A stretch of 64,000 bases of DNA, from positions 62,001 through 126,000 of the forward strand of contig NZ_JACHID010000006.1 in assembly GCF_014203025.1 (NCBI RefSeq). The letters run 5' to 3'. The position numbers were made by a program, and so were the translations under genes. This document shows positions 17,674-25,709 of this stretch, piece by piece. The notes beneath the pieces were generated by a model. That model ran no database searches and was not told where the DNA came from. It saw nothing but the letters and a program-made list of their open reading frames with translations. Source of the stretch: Desulfurispira natronophila. Its GTDB lineage: Bacteria > Chrysiogenota > Chrysiogenetes > Chrysiogenales > Chrysiogenaceae. Each line of letters opens with the position of its first letter. The first letter of the stretch is position 1.

Positions 17674-17827
17674 AACCAGAGGACACCCACTTTTTCCTTG
17701 AACCGCACTCGTAATTCCCATAAACTCACACGAACTCTCCCAAGGAGGTGCACCGTGACCATAGCCAGAAGCCAAATCATATCACTGGACACTACCCCCT
17801 ACTACCACTGCGTCAGTCGCTGTGTGC
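17674..17827 (+). pseudogene. Reiterated leader unit 3 plus truncated 5' end of the RAYT gene
   Basis: This unit has the leader, ribosome site and a GTG start at 17755, and then follows the intact gene for about 24 codons (TIARSQIISLDTTPYYHC...) before breaking at TGTGTGC into the 72-base linker. It is a 5' fragment of the transposase gene, not an independent gene. Differences from the intact copy are a few silent or single-base changes, so it is a recent duplicate. Confidence 0.85.
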
Positions 17828-17828
17828 A

Positions 17829-17900
17829 AGGACAAGAAAGGACACCCATTATTTGCTTGAAACCTGCTAATCCTGGCCCTATACTTCAACCAACAGCGAA
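17829..17900 (+). repeat. 72-base linker, copy 2
   Basis: Second copy of the 17505-17576 linker. It is inserted exactly between the truncated transposase fragment and the leader of the intact gene. Confidence 0.9.
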
Positions 17901-17980
17901 ATCAGAGGACACCCACTTTTTCCTTGATCCGCACTCGCAATTCACATAAACTCACACGAACTCTCCCAAGGAGGCGCACC
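17901..17980 (+). repeat. Leader unit 4, in front of the intact RAYT gene
   Basis: Fourth leader copy, carrying AAGGAGGCGCACC directly before the GTG start of the intact transposase. It differs from units 1-3 by GGAGGC in place of GGAGGT. Confidence 0.85.
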
Positions 17981-18982
17981 GTGACTATCGCCAGAAGCCA
18001 AATCATTTCACTGGACACTACCCCCTACTACCACTGCGTTAGTCGCTGTGTGCGACGGGCGTTTCTCTGTGGCACAGACCAGCTTACCGGGCAGAGCTTT
18101 GATCATCGCAAGCAGTGGATTCTGGATCGGCTGGGGATTTTAACCCAGGTCTTTGCTATTGATATCTGCGCCTATGCCTTGATGAGCAACCATTATCACG
18201 TGGTATTGCGAGTTGACAGGGCGCGTGTGGAGCAGATGCCTGATCACGAGGTACTTGTGCGCTGGAACTCGTTGTTTTCCGGCAACCCGTTGGTGAGTAA
18301 CTATCTGGCTGGCAATGAGTTATCACGTATGGAACAAAAGAATTTGGCGGATCTGATTGAAGAGATACGTCCACGCCTCTACGATATCTCCTGGTTTATG
18401 CGTTGCCTGAACGAGTGGATTGCCCGACAGGCCAACAAGGAAGATGGCTGCAAAGGTCGCTTCTGGGAGGGGCGTTTTCGCACCCAGGCGCTGCTGGATG
18501 AGCACGGCTTATTGACGTGTATGGCGTATGTGGATCTGAACGCCGTGCGGGCAGGGATTGCAGACTCACCGGAAAACTCGGATTTCTCTTCCATTCAAGC
18601 TCGCATACACACTTGGGGAAAGGCAACGGGAGAAATGGTGGCAGCTCAATGTCCTCCCCTGTTGGAGTTTAACGACAGCGGCAAGGATGATGATCTTTTG
18701 CCATTTACTCTGGTGGATTACATGGAGTTGGTTGACTGGACGGCCCGCAATGTTCGTGCCGACAAGAGCAGCGCCATGAGTGAAGACGCACCACCATTAC
18801 TGGAGCGTATGGGGATTGAGGCTGGCACTTTTGCCATGCAAATGCGCGGCGAGGGCGGGAAATTTCCTTTGTTTATGGGGGCATATCACTGCCTGCAGCA
18901 CACGGCACTCAGACTTGGAAGACGCTGTATTCAGGGAAGTGGCACGGCTCGACAGCTGTTTGGTGGCGATAGAGCGTCGTAA
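17981..18982 (+). CDS. REP-associated tyrosine (Y1/IS200-like) transposase, long form
   Basis: 333 aa from GTG 17981, preceded by AAGGAGG. The N-terminal domain shows the Y1/HUH nuclease features: ISLDTTPYYHCVSRCVRRAFLC, the metal-binding HYH at residues 71-73, and the catalytic tyrosine candidate Tyr183 in AYVDLNAVRAG. Such enzymes cut and rejoin single-stranded DNA at REP-type palindromes. The family is usually 150-230 aa; this member has an extra ~110-residue C-terminal region (LLPFTLVDYMELVDWTAR ...) of no recognised fold, as in the longer IS200-like transposases found near GGACACCC repeats. The surrounding reiterated leaders, GGACACCC motifs and downstream REP palindrome suggest an active or recently active element. 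Domestication cannot be excluded. Confidence 0.88.
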   Translation: MTIARSQIISLDTTPYYHCVSRCVRRAFLCGTDQLTGQSFDHRKQWILDRLGILTQVFAIDICAYALMSNHYHVVLRVDRARVEQMPDHEVLVRWNSLFSGNPLVSNYLAGNELSRMEQKNLADLIEEIRPRLYDISWFMRCLNEWIARQANKEDGCKGRFWEGRFRTQALLDEHGLLTCMAYVDLNAVRAGIADSPENSDFSSIQARIHTWGKATGEMVAAQCPPLLEFNDSGKDDDLLPFTLVDYMELVDWTARNVRADKSSAMSEDAPPLLERMGIEAGTFAMQMRGEGGKFPLFMGAYHCLQHTALRLGRRCIQGSGTARQLFGGDRAS

Positions 18983-19389
18983 GAGAAATTTACCAGAGAT
19001 AAAAGGGATAAGAATCTATAGAGCAAGATCATATTCCTGGTGGATGCGCTAACGCTTATCCACCCTACAGCAAGCTTTACCTGGCACTCGCTGCTACTAC
19101 CAACTATCTTCTACACGCTACCAGCTGATCCCTCCCCCATCCTTTATATCCTGTTCATCCCTGTTTGAACTTAGTCTTTACGTCTTTCATTACCCGCAAA
19201 TTAAAGCGCAAATTAAAGGACACCCATTAACTGCTGTGTGATGAAACGCGTTTTTTCAAATATTATACGCTATCGATCAAAGTTCCAGGTTAACCCAGCA
19301 TGTCCCTTGCATTGAAGGTGGCTTTTTGATACTCAATACATGCATGTAATGTCAGTAGGTATTAATCACATAAACAGCGAGGAGCACTC
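18983..19389. other. Gene-free flank of the RAYT region
   Basis: 407 bases with a REP palindrome near the left end, one more AAAGGACACCCATTA motif at 19215-19229, and otherwise nothing that I can assign. The right end should hold the promoter of the parvulin/LPS gene run, but no clear hexamer pair is visible. Confidence 0.6.
19039..19070 (-). repeat. REP-like palindrome with GTAG foot, copy 2
   Basis: On the minus strand this reads CTGTAGGGTGGATAAG then CGTTAGCGCATCCACC, matching the copy at 3733-3763 apart from the loop. It lies 57 bases after the RAYT stop codon. Confidence 0.78.
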
Positions 19390-20229
19390 ATGAAAAAGTC
19401 AATTTTTACCGCTGCGCTGGGAGCGGCGATGGTTTTCAGCGTCGCTGCTACGGCGGCAGCTGAGGATACTATTCTGGCTAAAGTAGAAGGCCACGAGATT
19501 ACCCGGCAGGACCTGGAGCTGGCCATAGACTCTCTACCCCAGGAAGTACGGCAGCAGGTGCGGGGCAATCCGGAATTCAAGGCTCAGCTGCTGGAAGAGC
19601 TGGTGCGGCAAGAGATGGTTTTTGCCGAAGCCAAGCGCCGCAACTTTGATGAAAACGAGGCGGTGCGCAACCGTCTGCGCCTCCTGGAGCGAGAGCTGAT
19701 GGTTACGGCTTTTCTGGAAGACTACCTGAGCCGCAACATGGAGCTGAGCGAGGAAGATAAACAGCGCTTTTACGAAGACAACAAGGAGCGCTTTGTTACC
19801 CAGGAAACGGTGAGCGCCAGCCACATTCTGATTGAGGACCGCGAAGAGGCACAACAGGTACTGCAACAGGCCCTTGATGGTGCTGATTTTGGCCAGCTGG
19901 CTCGGGATCATTCTGTAGACACGGGCAGCGCAAGGCAGGAAGGTTACATCGGTGAATTCTACCGCGGTCAGGGGCTGGTGCAAGAGTTTGAGGATGCAGC
20001 TTTTGCAGCTGACGAGGGTATTCACCCTGAGCTGGTTCGCACCCAATTTGGCTACCACATTATAAATGTGCATGAAAAGAGTCCTTCCCGCAGTGTCAGT
20101 TTTGATGAGGCTCGAGAGAGGATCACTGAAATCTTGACCGAAGAGCAACAGCAACAGGTATTGCGTCGCTTGCTGCAGGAATTGGAGCTACGTTATGACT
20201 CCGAAGTTTACCCTGAGCGCTTAGATTGA
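19390..20229 (+). CDS. Periplasmic parvulin-type peptidyl-prolyl isomerase (PpiC/SurA-like)
   Basis: 279 aa with a Sec signal (MKKSIFTAALGAAMVFSVAA, cleavage near TAAA). Residues ~30-125 resemble the SurA N-terminal chaperone domain (ITRQDLELAIDSLPQEV), and residues ~135-225 form a parvulin domain with SASHILIEDREEAQ, FGQLARDHSVDTGSA, GYIGEFYRGQ and the end motif QFGYHIINVHE. It should assist folding of outer-membrane proteins in the periplasm by prolyl isomerisation or chaperoning. It begins a run of closely spaced plus-strand genes and is followed by a second, related parvulin. ATG 19390 has a GCGAGGAGC ribosome site. Confidence 0.9.
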   Translation: MKKSIFTAALGAAMVFSVAATAAAEDTILAKVEGHEITRQDLELAIDSLPQEVRQQVRGNPEFKAQLLEELVRQEMVFAEAKRRNFDENEAVRNRLRLLERELMVTAFLEDYLSRNMELSEEDKQRFYEDNKERFVTQETVSASHILIEDREEAQQVLQQALDGADFGQLARDHSVDTGSARQEGYIGEFYRGQGLVQEFEDAAFAADEGIHPELVRTQFGYHIINVHEKSPSRSVSFDEARERITEILTEEQQQQVLRRLLQELELRYDSEVYPERLD

Positions 20230-20249
20230 TAGCCTGCAGGAATATAATC

Positions 20250-21200
20250 ATGTGCCAACGAATTCTTTTTGCCTTTATAACCTCTGCCATAGTGTGTACC
20301 ACCACTATGGCCTCTACTCTCCTTGATGGTGTGGCTGTAGTGGTGAATGGTACACCCATTACCATTCACGAAATCCGCCAAGCCAATGAAGACCGCATCG
20401 CCGCTGCTCGTCAACTCTCGGGTGAGGAGTATCAGCATGCCATGGAGGAGATCTTGGGCCAGGGCGCTCGTCAACTTGTGGAGCGCAAAATCATCGAGGA
20501 CTATGCACGCCGCAACCGTATTCAAGTAGAGTCACAGCAAGTGGAGGAGGCCATCAGCCAGGTGGCGGCCAATAATAATATCAGCCGGGACGAGCTGGAA
20601 AGGCGCTTGGGACGGGAGGGTATTTCCATGAGTGCCTACCGCGACGATATCCGCATCCAGCTTATCATGATGCAAATTGGTCAGCGCATGGAAGAAAACC
20701 TGCGGGTCAGTGACAAAGAAGCTGAAGAGGCTTTTCGCGAAGGTCGCTTTCAGCAGATTCACTACGCCGACGTTGGGCATATCCTTATCACTGCCGATGG
20801 CAAGACTGATGAGCAGGCAAAAGCCATTGCCCGCCGCCTGTGGGCTGAAATCGAAGCGGGCGAAATAAACTTTGCTGATGCGGCCCGCCAATACTCGGAG
20901 GGGCCTAACGCCGCTGATGGTGGCTTAATGGAAAATGTTCGCCGTGGCCGTCTGTTGCAAGAGCTGGACCAGGCTATCTTTGGGCTGGATGCCGGCGATA
21001 TGGATATGGTAAGCTCAACCATCGGGTATCACCTGATAAAGGTGCACGACCGGGACATCAACCGGGAGATGCGCAGCGAGGATCTGGAACGCACCCGCGA
21101 GCTGCTGCTCCAGCAAAAACAGCAGGAGCGCATGGAAGCACTACTGGACGACTTGCTGGAAAAAGCGGTAGTGAGCTACAAAATCCCCGGTGTCGAATAA
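20250..21200 (+). CDS. SurA-like periplasmic chaperone/prolyl isomerase
   Basis: 316 aa from ATG 20250 (AGGAA ribosome site); a TTG at 20226 overlapping the previous stop would also be in frame but puts eight polar residues before the signal peptide. Signal peptide MCQRILFAFITSAIVCTTTM is followed by LLDGVAVVVNGTPITIHEI, a close match to the SurA N-terminus (family pattern VD-VAAVVN). The SurA N domain spans ~25-150, and one parvulin domain ~165-270 contains YADVGHILITADGKTDEQA, ADAARQYSEGPNAADGG and TIGYHLIKVHD. E. coli SurA has two parvulin domains and 428 aa; this shorter form has one. It likely acts with the upstream paralogue in outer-membrane protein biogenesis. Confidence 0.88.
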   Translation: MCQRILFAFITSAIVCTTTMASTLLDGVAVVVNGTPITIHEIRQANEDRIAAARQLSGEEYQHAMEEILGQGARQLVERKIIEDYARRNRIQVESQQVEEAISQVAANNNISRDELERRLGREGISMSAYRDDIRIQLIMMQIGQRMEENLRVSDKEAEEAFREGRFQQIHYADVGHILITADGKTDEQAKAIARRLWAEIEAGEINFADAARQYSEGPNAADGGLMENVRRGRLLQELDQAIFGLDAGDMDMVSSTIGYHLIKVHDRDINREMRSEDLERTRELLLQQKQQERMEALLDDLLEKAVVSYKIPGVE

Positions 21201-21201
21201 C

Positions 21202-21510
21202 GTGCGGCTCGATCTGTTCCTGAAAAAGTCTCGCCTGATCAAGCGGCGCCCTTTGGCTAAGAAAATGTGCGATGATGGCATGATCAATATCAATGGCAGG
21301 GTAGCCAAGGCAGGGCACAAACTGCACGTTGGCGATACTCTCTGCGTCAACTCAGCTTCACGTTTCGTGGAAGTGCGCATAGAGGAAATCCCCACCGGAA
21401 ATGTTCGCAAAAACCAGGCCAGCGAGCTCTACCACATACTGAAAAACGAACGCAAACAGGTCAATATACTGGACTGGTTCGATGACGAGGAAGAAGATGA
21501 ATTTGACTGA
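21202..21510 (+). CDS. rqcP: S4-domain RNA-binding protein, RqcP/Hsp15-like
   Basis: About 102 aa. GTG 21202 is chosen because the family starts MRLDxFLKxSRLIKRR; an in-frame GTG four codons earlier overlaps the preceding gene. The S4 domain covers RLDLFLKKSRLIKRRPLAKK to ININGRVAKAGHKLHVGDTL, and the ASELYHILKNERK segment matches RqcP rather than Hsp15. RqcP proteins act with RqcH in tailing stalled nascent chains on the 50S subunit. No RqcH gene is in view, so the pathway is an inference from the family. The acidic C-terminus (DDEEEDEFD) overlaps the next start. It begins one base after the SurA-like stop, so translational coupling is likely. Confidence 0.82.
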   Translation: MRLDLFLKKSRLIKRRPLAKKMCDDGMININGRVAKAGHKLHVGDTLCVNSASRFVEVRIEEIPTGNVRKNQASELYHILKNERKQVNILDWFDDEEEDEFD

Positions 21511-21862
21511 AACCCTGCAGAACGTAGGCACTTTCAACGACACCGAACGCCAGGCGGTTGCTGAACTGGCAGAAGCACTGCAAACCCTGCCCCAGGTACA
21601 GGGCATTTTTTTGTTTGGCGACAAACTACGGGATGAAAGCGCCGATATCAGCCTGATCGTGCTGGTGGACATACGCAGCAGCCAACTGCTGGAGCAGGTG
21701 GTGCAAATGGTTCACGACACCGAGGAGCAGCATCAGTGCCTCATCACACCAGAAGTATTTGCCACTGAGGTCTTTGTCGCCCTGGTGCAATCCGGCTCCC
21801 CTCGCCTGCAGAACTTTCAGCGTGAAGCGGTTGTACTGTATCAGCGGGATGAGGCGGGGTAG
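21497..21862 (+). CDS. Small nucleotidyltransferase-like protein of unknown role
   Basis: 121 aa from ATG 21497, behind GAGGAAGAAG; it overlaps the RqcP-like gene by 14 bases. GIFLFGDKLRDESADISLIVLVD resembles the minimal nucleotidyltransferase (MNT) core pattern GSxARGxxxxxSDIDLxV, but the first Gly-Ser is replaced by Phe-Gly and the second catalytic Asp is not clearly placed, so catalysis is doubtful. The rest is helical with no other motif. Possible roles are a degenerate NTase or a partner protein; I cannot name a function. It sits between an RNA-binding protein and LPS heptosyltransferase and is coupled to both (three bases to the next start). Confidence 0.6.
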   Translation: MNLTETLQNVGTFNDTERQAVAELAEALQTLPQVQGIFLFGDKLRDESADISLIVLVDIRSSQLLEQVVQMVHDTEEQHQCLITPEVFATEVFVALVQSGSPRLQNFQREAVVLYQRDEAG

Positions 21863-21865
21863 CCG

Positions 21866-22891
21866 GTGAATACGCTTATAATCGGCCCTGCTTGGGTGGG
21901 CGATATGGTAATGGCCCAGAGTTTGTTTATTCTATTAAATCAACGATACCCTGACGTCCCCATCGATGTTGTGGCTCCTGCCTGGTCAGCTGGCTTACTG
22001 GAGCGGATGCCACAGGTGCGACGAACAGTAAGTTTGAATGTAAGTCATGGCCAGCTTGGTTTGGGTGAGCGACGTCGAGTGGGAAACTCGCTGCGCAATA
22101 ACTATGAGCGAGCCATTGTACTGCCCACCACCTGGAAGTCCGCTCTAGTCCCCTGGTTCGCCCGCATCCCCGTGCGCACAGGGTTTCTCGGAGAGATGCG
22201 CTATGGACTGCTCACTGATATACGCGACCTGGACAAGAGCGTGCTCTCCATGACAGTCCACCGTTACCTGGCGCTGGGTCAGGATAAACCTGAACCACTA
22301 CCGCCAGCGCACATACCTCAACCTCACCTTGTCAGCAGCCACGAGCAACAAGATCTGCTATGCGAAAAATATACTCTTGATACGACCAGGCCAGCATGCG
22401 TTCTTTTTCCCGGTGCGGAGTATGGACCGGCAAAGCAGTGGCCCATTGAGTACTTTGCCGAACTGGCTGCCCGGCTGACGGAAGACGGAAAACAGGTGTG
22501 GGTTATCGGCTCGGCCAAGGATCATGAAGCGGGAGAGCGTATTTGCGCAGCAAAAGAATTCGCATTCAACCTTTGCGGTAAAACCAGCTTGAGCGAAGCC
22601 ATAGATGCGGTCGCTATGGCGAAAGTCGCAATAACCAATGACTCTGGGCTTATGCACGTAGCCGCTGCTCTCGATGTTCCTGTAGTGGCTCTCTACGGCT
22701 CATCCAGCCCAGAAAAAACACCACCATTAACGGACAAAAAAGTTATCCTGCGCCAAGAGCTCGATTGCGCACCCTGCTTTGAGAGATCCTGCCCATTAGG
22801 TCATACAGACTGCTTGCGGAGTATCAGTGTTGACACCGTGTGGGAACAAGTGGGGTTGATTTCGGATGTCATTTTGCGAGCTAAAGTATAA
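21866..22891 (+). CDS. waaF: Lipopolysaccharide heptosyltransferase, WaaF type (GT9)
   Basis: 341 aa, GTG start at 21866. The N-terminus IIGPAWVGDMVMAQSLF is the characteristic heptosyltransferase start (family IxGPSWVGDMVMAQ), and PGAEYGPAKQWPIEYFAELA plus AITNDSGLMHVAAALDVPVVALYGSSSPEKTPP are the ADP-heptose binding and catalytic region of GT9 enzymes. It adds the second heptose to the inner core of LPS on the cytoplasmic face of the inner membrane. The C-terminus carries CAPCFERSCPLGHTDCL, cysteines common in this family. First LPS gene of the plus-strand run; its stop overlaps the next start as TAATG. Confidence 0.93.
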   Translation: MNTLIIGPAWVGDMVMAQSLFILLNQRYPDVPIDVVAPAWSAGLLERMPQVRRTVSLNVSHGQLGLGERRRVGNSLRNNYERAIVLPTTWKSALVPWFARIPVRTGFLGEMRYGLLTDIRDLDKSVLSMTVHRYLALGQDKPEPLPPAHIPQPHLVSSHEQQDLLCEKYTLDTTRPACVLFPGAEYGPAKQWPIEYFAELAARLTEDGKQVWVIGSAKDHEAGERICAAKEFAFNLCGKTSLSEAIDAVAMAKVAITNDSGLMHVAAALDVPVVALYGSSSPEKTPPLTDKKVILRQELDCAPCFERSCPLGHTDCLRSISVDTVWEQVGLISDVILRAKV

Positions 22892-23979
22892 TGAGAGTTT
22901 TAGTTGTCACAGGCCACAGTGACCTCCCTGAGACCCACTTATTTCTGGAGCTGGCAAAATGCGGGGTCGAGATGGAAATCATTTGCCCGGAAAAGGCACG
23001 TGGAGTAGACCACTTTGCTGAAGCTGGAATTCCAGTGTACTTTGGCGAATCAGTCAGCCGCATTGATCGCAACATTCGTCAGTTGATTAGAGAGCGGCTT
23101 AGCCAATTTCAGCCCGACATCCTTCATTTGCTGAATAGTAAAGCTATCTCTAACGGAATTGCTGCCTCCCGTGGTTTTCCAGTTAAGGTGATAGCTTACC
23201 GTGGAGTTGTAGGTGGAGTCAGTTTCCTGGACCCTGCATCATGGATGACCTACCTCCATCCGCGGGTTAGTCGTGTTATTTGCGTTGCTGATGCAATTCG
23301 GCAGTGGTTCGTAAAGCATCGCTTATTTCATTACCCACCTGAAGAGCGTTTTATTACGATACACAAAGGCCATGACGTCAGCTGGTATAATCCTGCTCCT
23401 CGCCATATCCTCCAGGATGAGTTTGGAATACCAAGTGATGCCCCTGTTGTTGTCAGCATTGCTAACTATCGCAAGCACAAAGGACTCGAGTTGCTGATAG
23501 AAAGTGCGCAGGATTGGCCTGATGAGGCCCATTTACTTTTGATTGGCAACATGGAGGGATCTCCTCTGCAAGGCCTGGCGAAACAGAGTGCCGCCAGGCA
23601 CCGAATTCACTTTGCTGGATCGCGCTCTGACGCGGCAGCTTTGACAGGGGCTTGCGATATATACGCATTATGTGCTTATAAAAAAGAAGGATTACCAAAG
23701 ACCGTAATAGAAGCAATGTGCCAGGGTGTTCCACCAGTTGTTGCTAACTCCGGCGGTTCGCCAGAGCTTATTGAGGAAAATGTCAGTGGTCTGATCGTAC
23801 CACCTCAGAATCTACAGGCTCTTAGTCACGCTATAAACACCTTGCTTCAAGACCCTCCCCGGCGTATAACCATGGGGCGCGCTGCTCGAGATCGTATTCA
23901 AAAAGCTTTTGCCCCGCAACAAACAGTGAAGCAGACGCTACAACTTTACAATGAACTGACAGGGATAAACTCATGCTGA
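22891..23979 (+). CDS. Glycosyltransferase family 4 (GT-B), LPS core
   Basis: 362 aa beginning with the A of the preceding stop (TAATG). The N-terminal Rossmann half opens [25 protein letters not shown]; the C-terminal half holds the GT4 donor-binding pattern [31 protein letters not shown] (E-x7-E). [11 protein letters not shown] follows the linker as in retaining GT-B enzymes. It probably transfers a hexose or heptose to the LPS core. The start of the next gene (uxs) overlaps its stop by seven bases. Acceptor and donor cannot be predicted. Confidence 0.85.
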   Translation: MRVLVVTGHSDLPETHLFLELAKCGVEMEIICPEKARGVDHFAEAGIPVYFGESVSRIDRNIRQLIRERLSQFQPDILHLLNSKAISNGIAASRGFPVKVIAYRGVVGGVSFLDPASWMTYLHPRVSRVICVADAIRQWFVKHRLFHYPPEERFITIHKGHDVSWYNPAPRHILQDEFGIPSDAPVVVSIANYRKHKGLELLIESAQDWPDEAHLLLIGNMEGSPLQGLAKQSAARHRIHFAGSRSDAAALTGACDIYALCAYKKEGLPKTVIEAMCQGVPPVVANSGGSPELIEENVSGLIVPPQNLQALSHAINTLLQDPPRRITMGRAARDRIQKAFAPQQTVKQTLQLYNELTGINSC

Positions 23980-24926
23980 AAAAACGTATTCTGGTTACCG
24001 GTGGCTCTGGATTTGTCGGCTCACATCTGTGTGAAAGACTTTTGCATGACGGCCATGAGGTTCTGTGTGTAGATAACTTTTTCACCGGAAGTAAACACAA
24101 CATAGCCCATTTGCTGGGTGAGCCTTTTTTTGAGTTGTTGCGTCACGACATTACATTTCCACTCTACGTTGAGGTTGATGAAATATACAACCTGGCCTGT
24201 CCAGCCAGCCCGGTGCACTATCAGTTTGACCCCGTACAGACAACCAAGACCTCAGTCATGGGTGCCATCAATATGCTGGGCCTGGCTAAGCGCCTTAAGG
24301 TAAAGATATTTCAGGCTAGCACCAGTGAGGTCTATGGTGACCCTGAAGTGCATCCGCAGCCCGAATCCTATCGTGGCAGTGTTAATCCCATTGGCCCTCG
24401 AGCCTGCTATGACGAAGGTAAGCGCTGTGCCGAAACCCTCTTTTTTGACTATTACCGCCAGCATAAACTAAAAATCAAAGTGGCGCGTATTTTCAATACC
24501 TATGGCCCACGCATGCATCCCAATGATGGTCGTGTTGTAAGTAATTTCATTATACAGGCCCTCCAAAACCAACCCATCACCATCTACGGTGATGGGCAGC
24601 AAACCCGTAGCTTTTGCTATGTGGACGACCTGGTAGAAGGATTTGTACGTTTGATGGAAAAAACGCCGGATACTTTTACAGGACCAATGAATCTGGGAAA
24701 CCCAGGCGAATTTACCATGCTTGAGCTGGCTCAGCAGGTGATTGACTTGACCGGATCGCGCTCGGAAATCGTTTTCAAGCCATTACCTGCCGATGATCCG
24801 AGACAACGCCAACCCGATATTGCATTGGCTCGTAAAGAGATAAACTGGGAGCCACAAGTAAAGCTTCGTGACGGACTACTTTCCACAATCAGTTACTTTG
24901 ATAACCTTCTAAGATCATCACGGTAG
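23973..24926 (+). CDS. uxs: UDP-glucuronate decarboxylase (UDP-xylose synthase)
   Basis: 317 aa. The NAD-binding [10 protein letters not shown] occurs at residues ~10-19, the catalytic triad includes the [14 protein letters not shown] segment and YDEGKRCAE (Tyr-x3-Lys), and the sequence follows the UXS subfamily closely ([57 protein letters not shown]). It oxidises and decarboxylates UDP-glucuronate to UDP-xylose, a nucleotide sugar for the LPS core or O-chain. Its place between glycosyltransferases implies that a pentose is built into the surface glycan. ATG at 23973 lies inside the end of the preceding gene. Confidence 0.93.
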   Translation: MLKKRILVTGGSGFVGSHLCERLLHDGHEVLCVDNFFTGSKHNIAHLLGEPFFELLRHDITFPLYVEVDEIYNLACPASPVHYQFDPVQTTKTSVMGAINMLGLAKRLKVKIFQASTSEVYGDPEVHPQPESYRGSVNPIGPRACYDEGKRCAETLFFDYYRQHKLKIKVARIFNTYGPRMHPNDGRVVSNFIIQALQNQPITIYGDGQQTRSFCYVDDLVEGFVRLMEKTPDTFTGPMNLGNPGEFTMLELAQQVIDLTGSRSEIVFKPLPADDPRQRQPDIALARKEINWEPQVKLRDGLLSTISYFDNLLRSSR

Positions 24927-24944
24927 CGCTACAGAGGAAACAAC

Positions 24945-25709
24945 ATGAAACTCCCCCTTTCCGTTGCTGTGATAACACTGAATGAAGAAGACAATATTGG
25001 TCGTTGCTTGGAAAGCGTCAAAGACATTGCCGCAGAGGTAGTGGTAGTTGACTCTGGATCCACCGATCAGACGGCCCACATTGCCCAGCAATATGGATCT
25101 CGCTTTCTTTTTAATCAGTGGCCGGGACACGTCAAACAGAAGAACTTTGCCTTGCAACAATGTACTCAGCCTTGGGTATTATCGTTGGATGCTGATGAGT
25201 GCCTGACTCCCGAGTTGGCTCAGGCGGTAAGAGATCTATTTCAGAGTGGAGAGCCAAGGCTTGATGGGTATCAGTTGAATCGTCGCACTGAGTATCTGGG
25301 CAAGTGGATTTGGCACGCTTGGTATCCAGAGTGGAGATTGCGACTGGTGCGGCGCGAAAAGGCTGAGTGGCAGGGGCGCGACCCGCATGACAAGTTGTCT
25401 GTGTCCGGATCAAGCGCCAAGCTCAAAGGCGGCGACTTCCTTCATTATACTTATCGGGACTTCAGCCATCATATGGAGCAGACTATCAAGTATGCCCGTA
25501 TTGGTGCCCAAGCAGCGCTTGACCGGGGAGAAACGTTCAAAGGCAGAAAACTGCTGCTTTCACCCATTGGCCGCATCCTGAAAATGATGATACGACGTCA
25601 GGCCTGGCGTGATGGCTGGCGAGGCATGATTATCACCTTTTCCAGTGCCATGAGTGCGTTTTTGAAATATGCGTACATGTACGAGGAAAAAGTAAGGAAA
25701 TTACATTGA
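24945..25709 (+). CDS. waaE: Family 2 glycosyltransferase, WaaE/KdtX type
   Basis: 254 aa. The GT2 core has SVAVITLNEEDNIGRCLESV, VVVDSGSTDQT (nucleotide binding) and LSLDADE as the DxD metal motif. WPGHVKQKNFAL and the C-terminal RIGAQAALDRGETFKGRKLL region match the WaaE/KdtX branch, which adds a glucose to heptose I of the LPS inner core. An amphipathic/hydrophobic helix (IITFSSAMSAFLKYAYM) near the end suits membrane association. It lies 18 bases after uxs with an AGAGGAAAC ribosome site, and the next gene's TTG start overlaps its stop. Confidence 0.88.
   Translation: MKLPLSVAVITLNEEDNIGRCLESVKDIAAEVVVVDSGSTDQTAHIAQQYGSRFLFNQWPGHVKQKNFALQQCTQPWVLSLDADECLTPELAQAVRDLFQSGEPRLDGYQLNRRTEYLGKWIWHAWYPEWRLRLVRREKAEWQGRDPHDKLSVSGSSAKLKGGDFLHYTYRDFSHHMEQTIKYARIGAQAALDRGETFKGRKLLLSPIGRILKMMIRRQAWRDGWRGMIITFSSAMSAFLKYAYMYEEKVRKLH

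Noticed and set aside
17411-17980. Possible CRISPR array in the repeated region
   Set aside because: Repeats are about 80-94 bases, few, unevenly spaced and contain a ribosome site and start codon; no short unique spacers.
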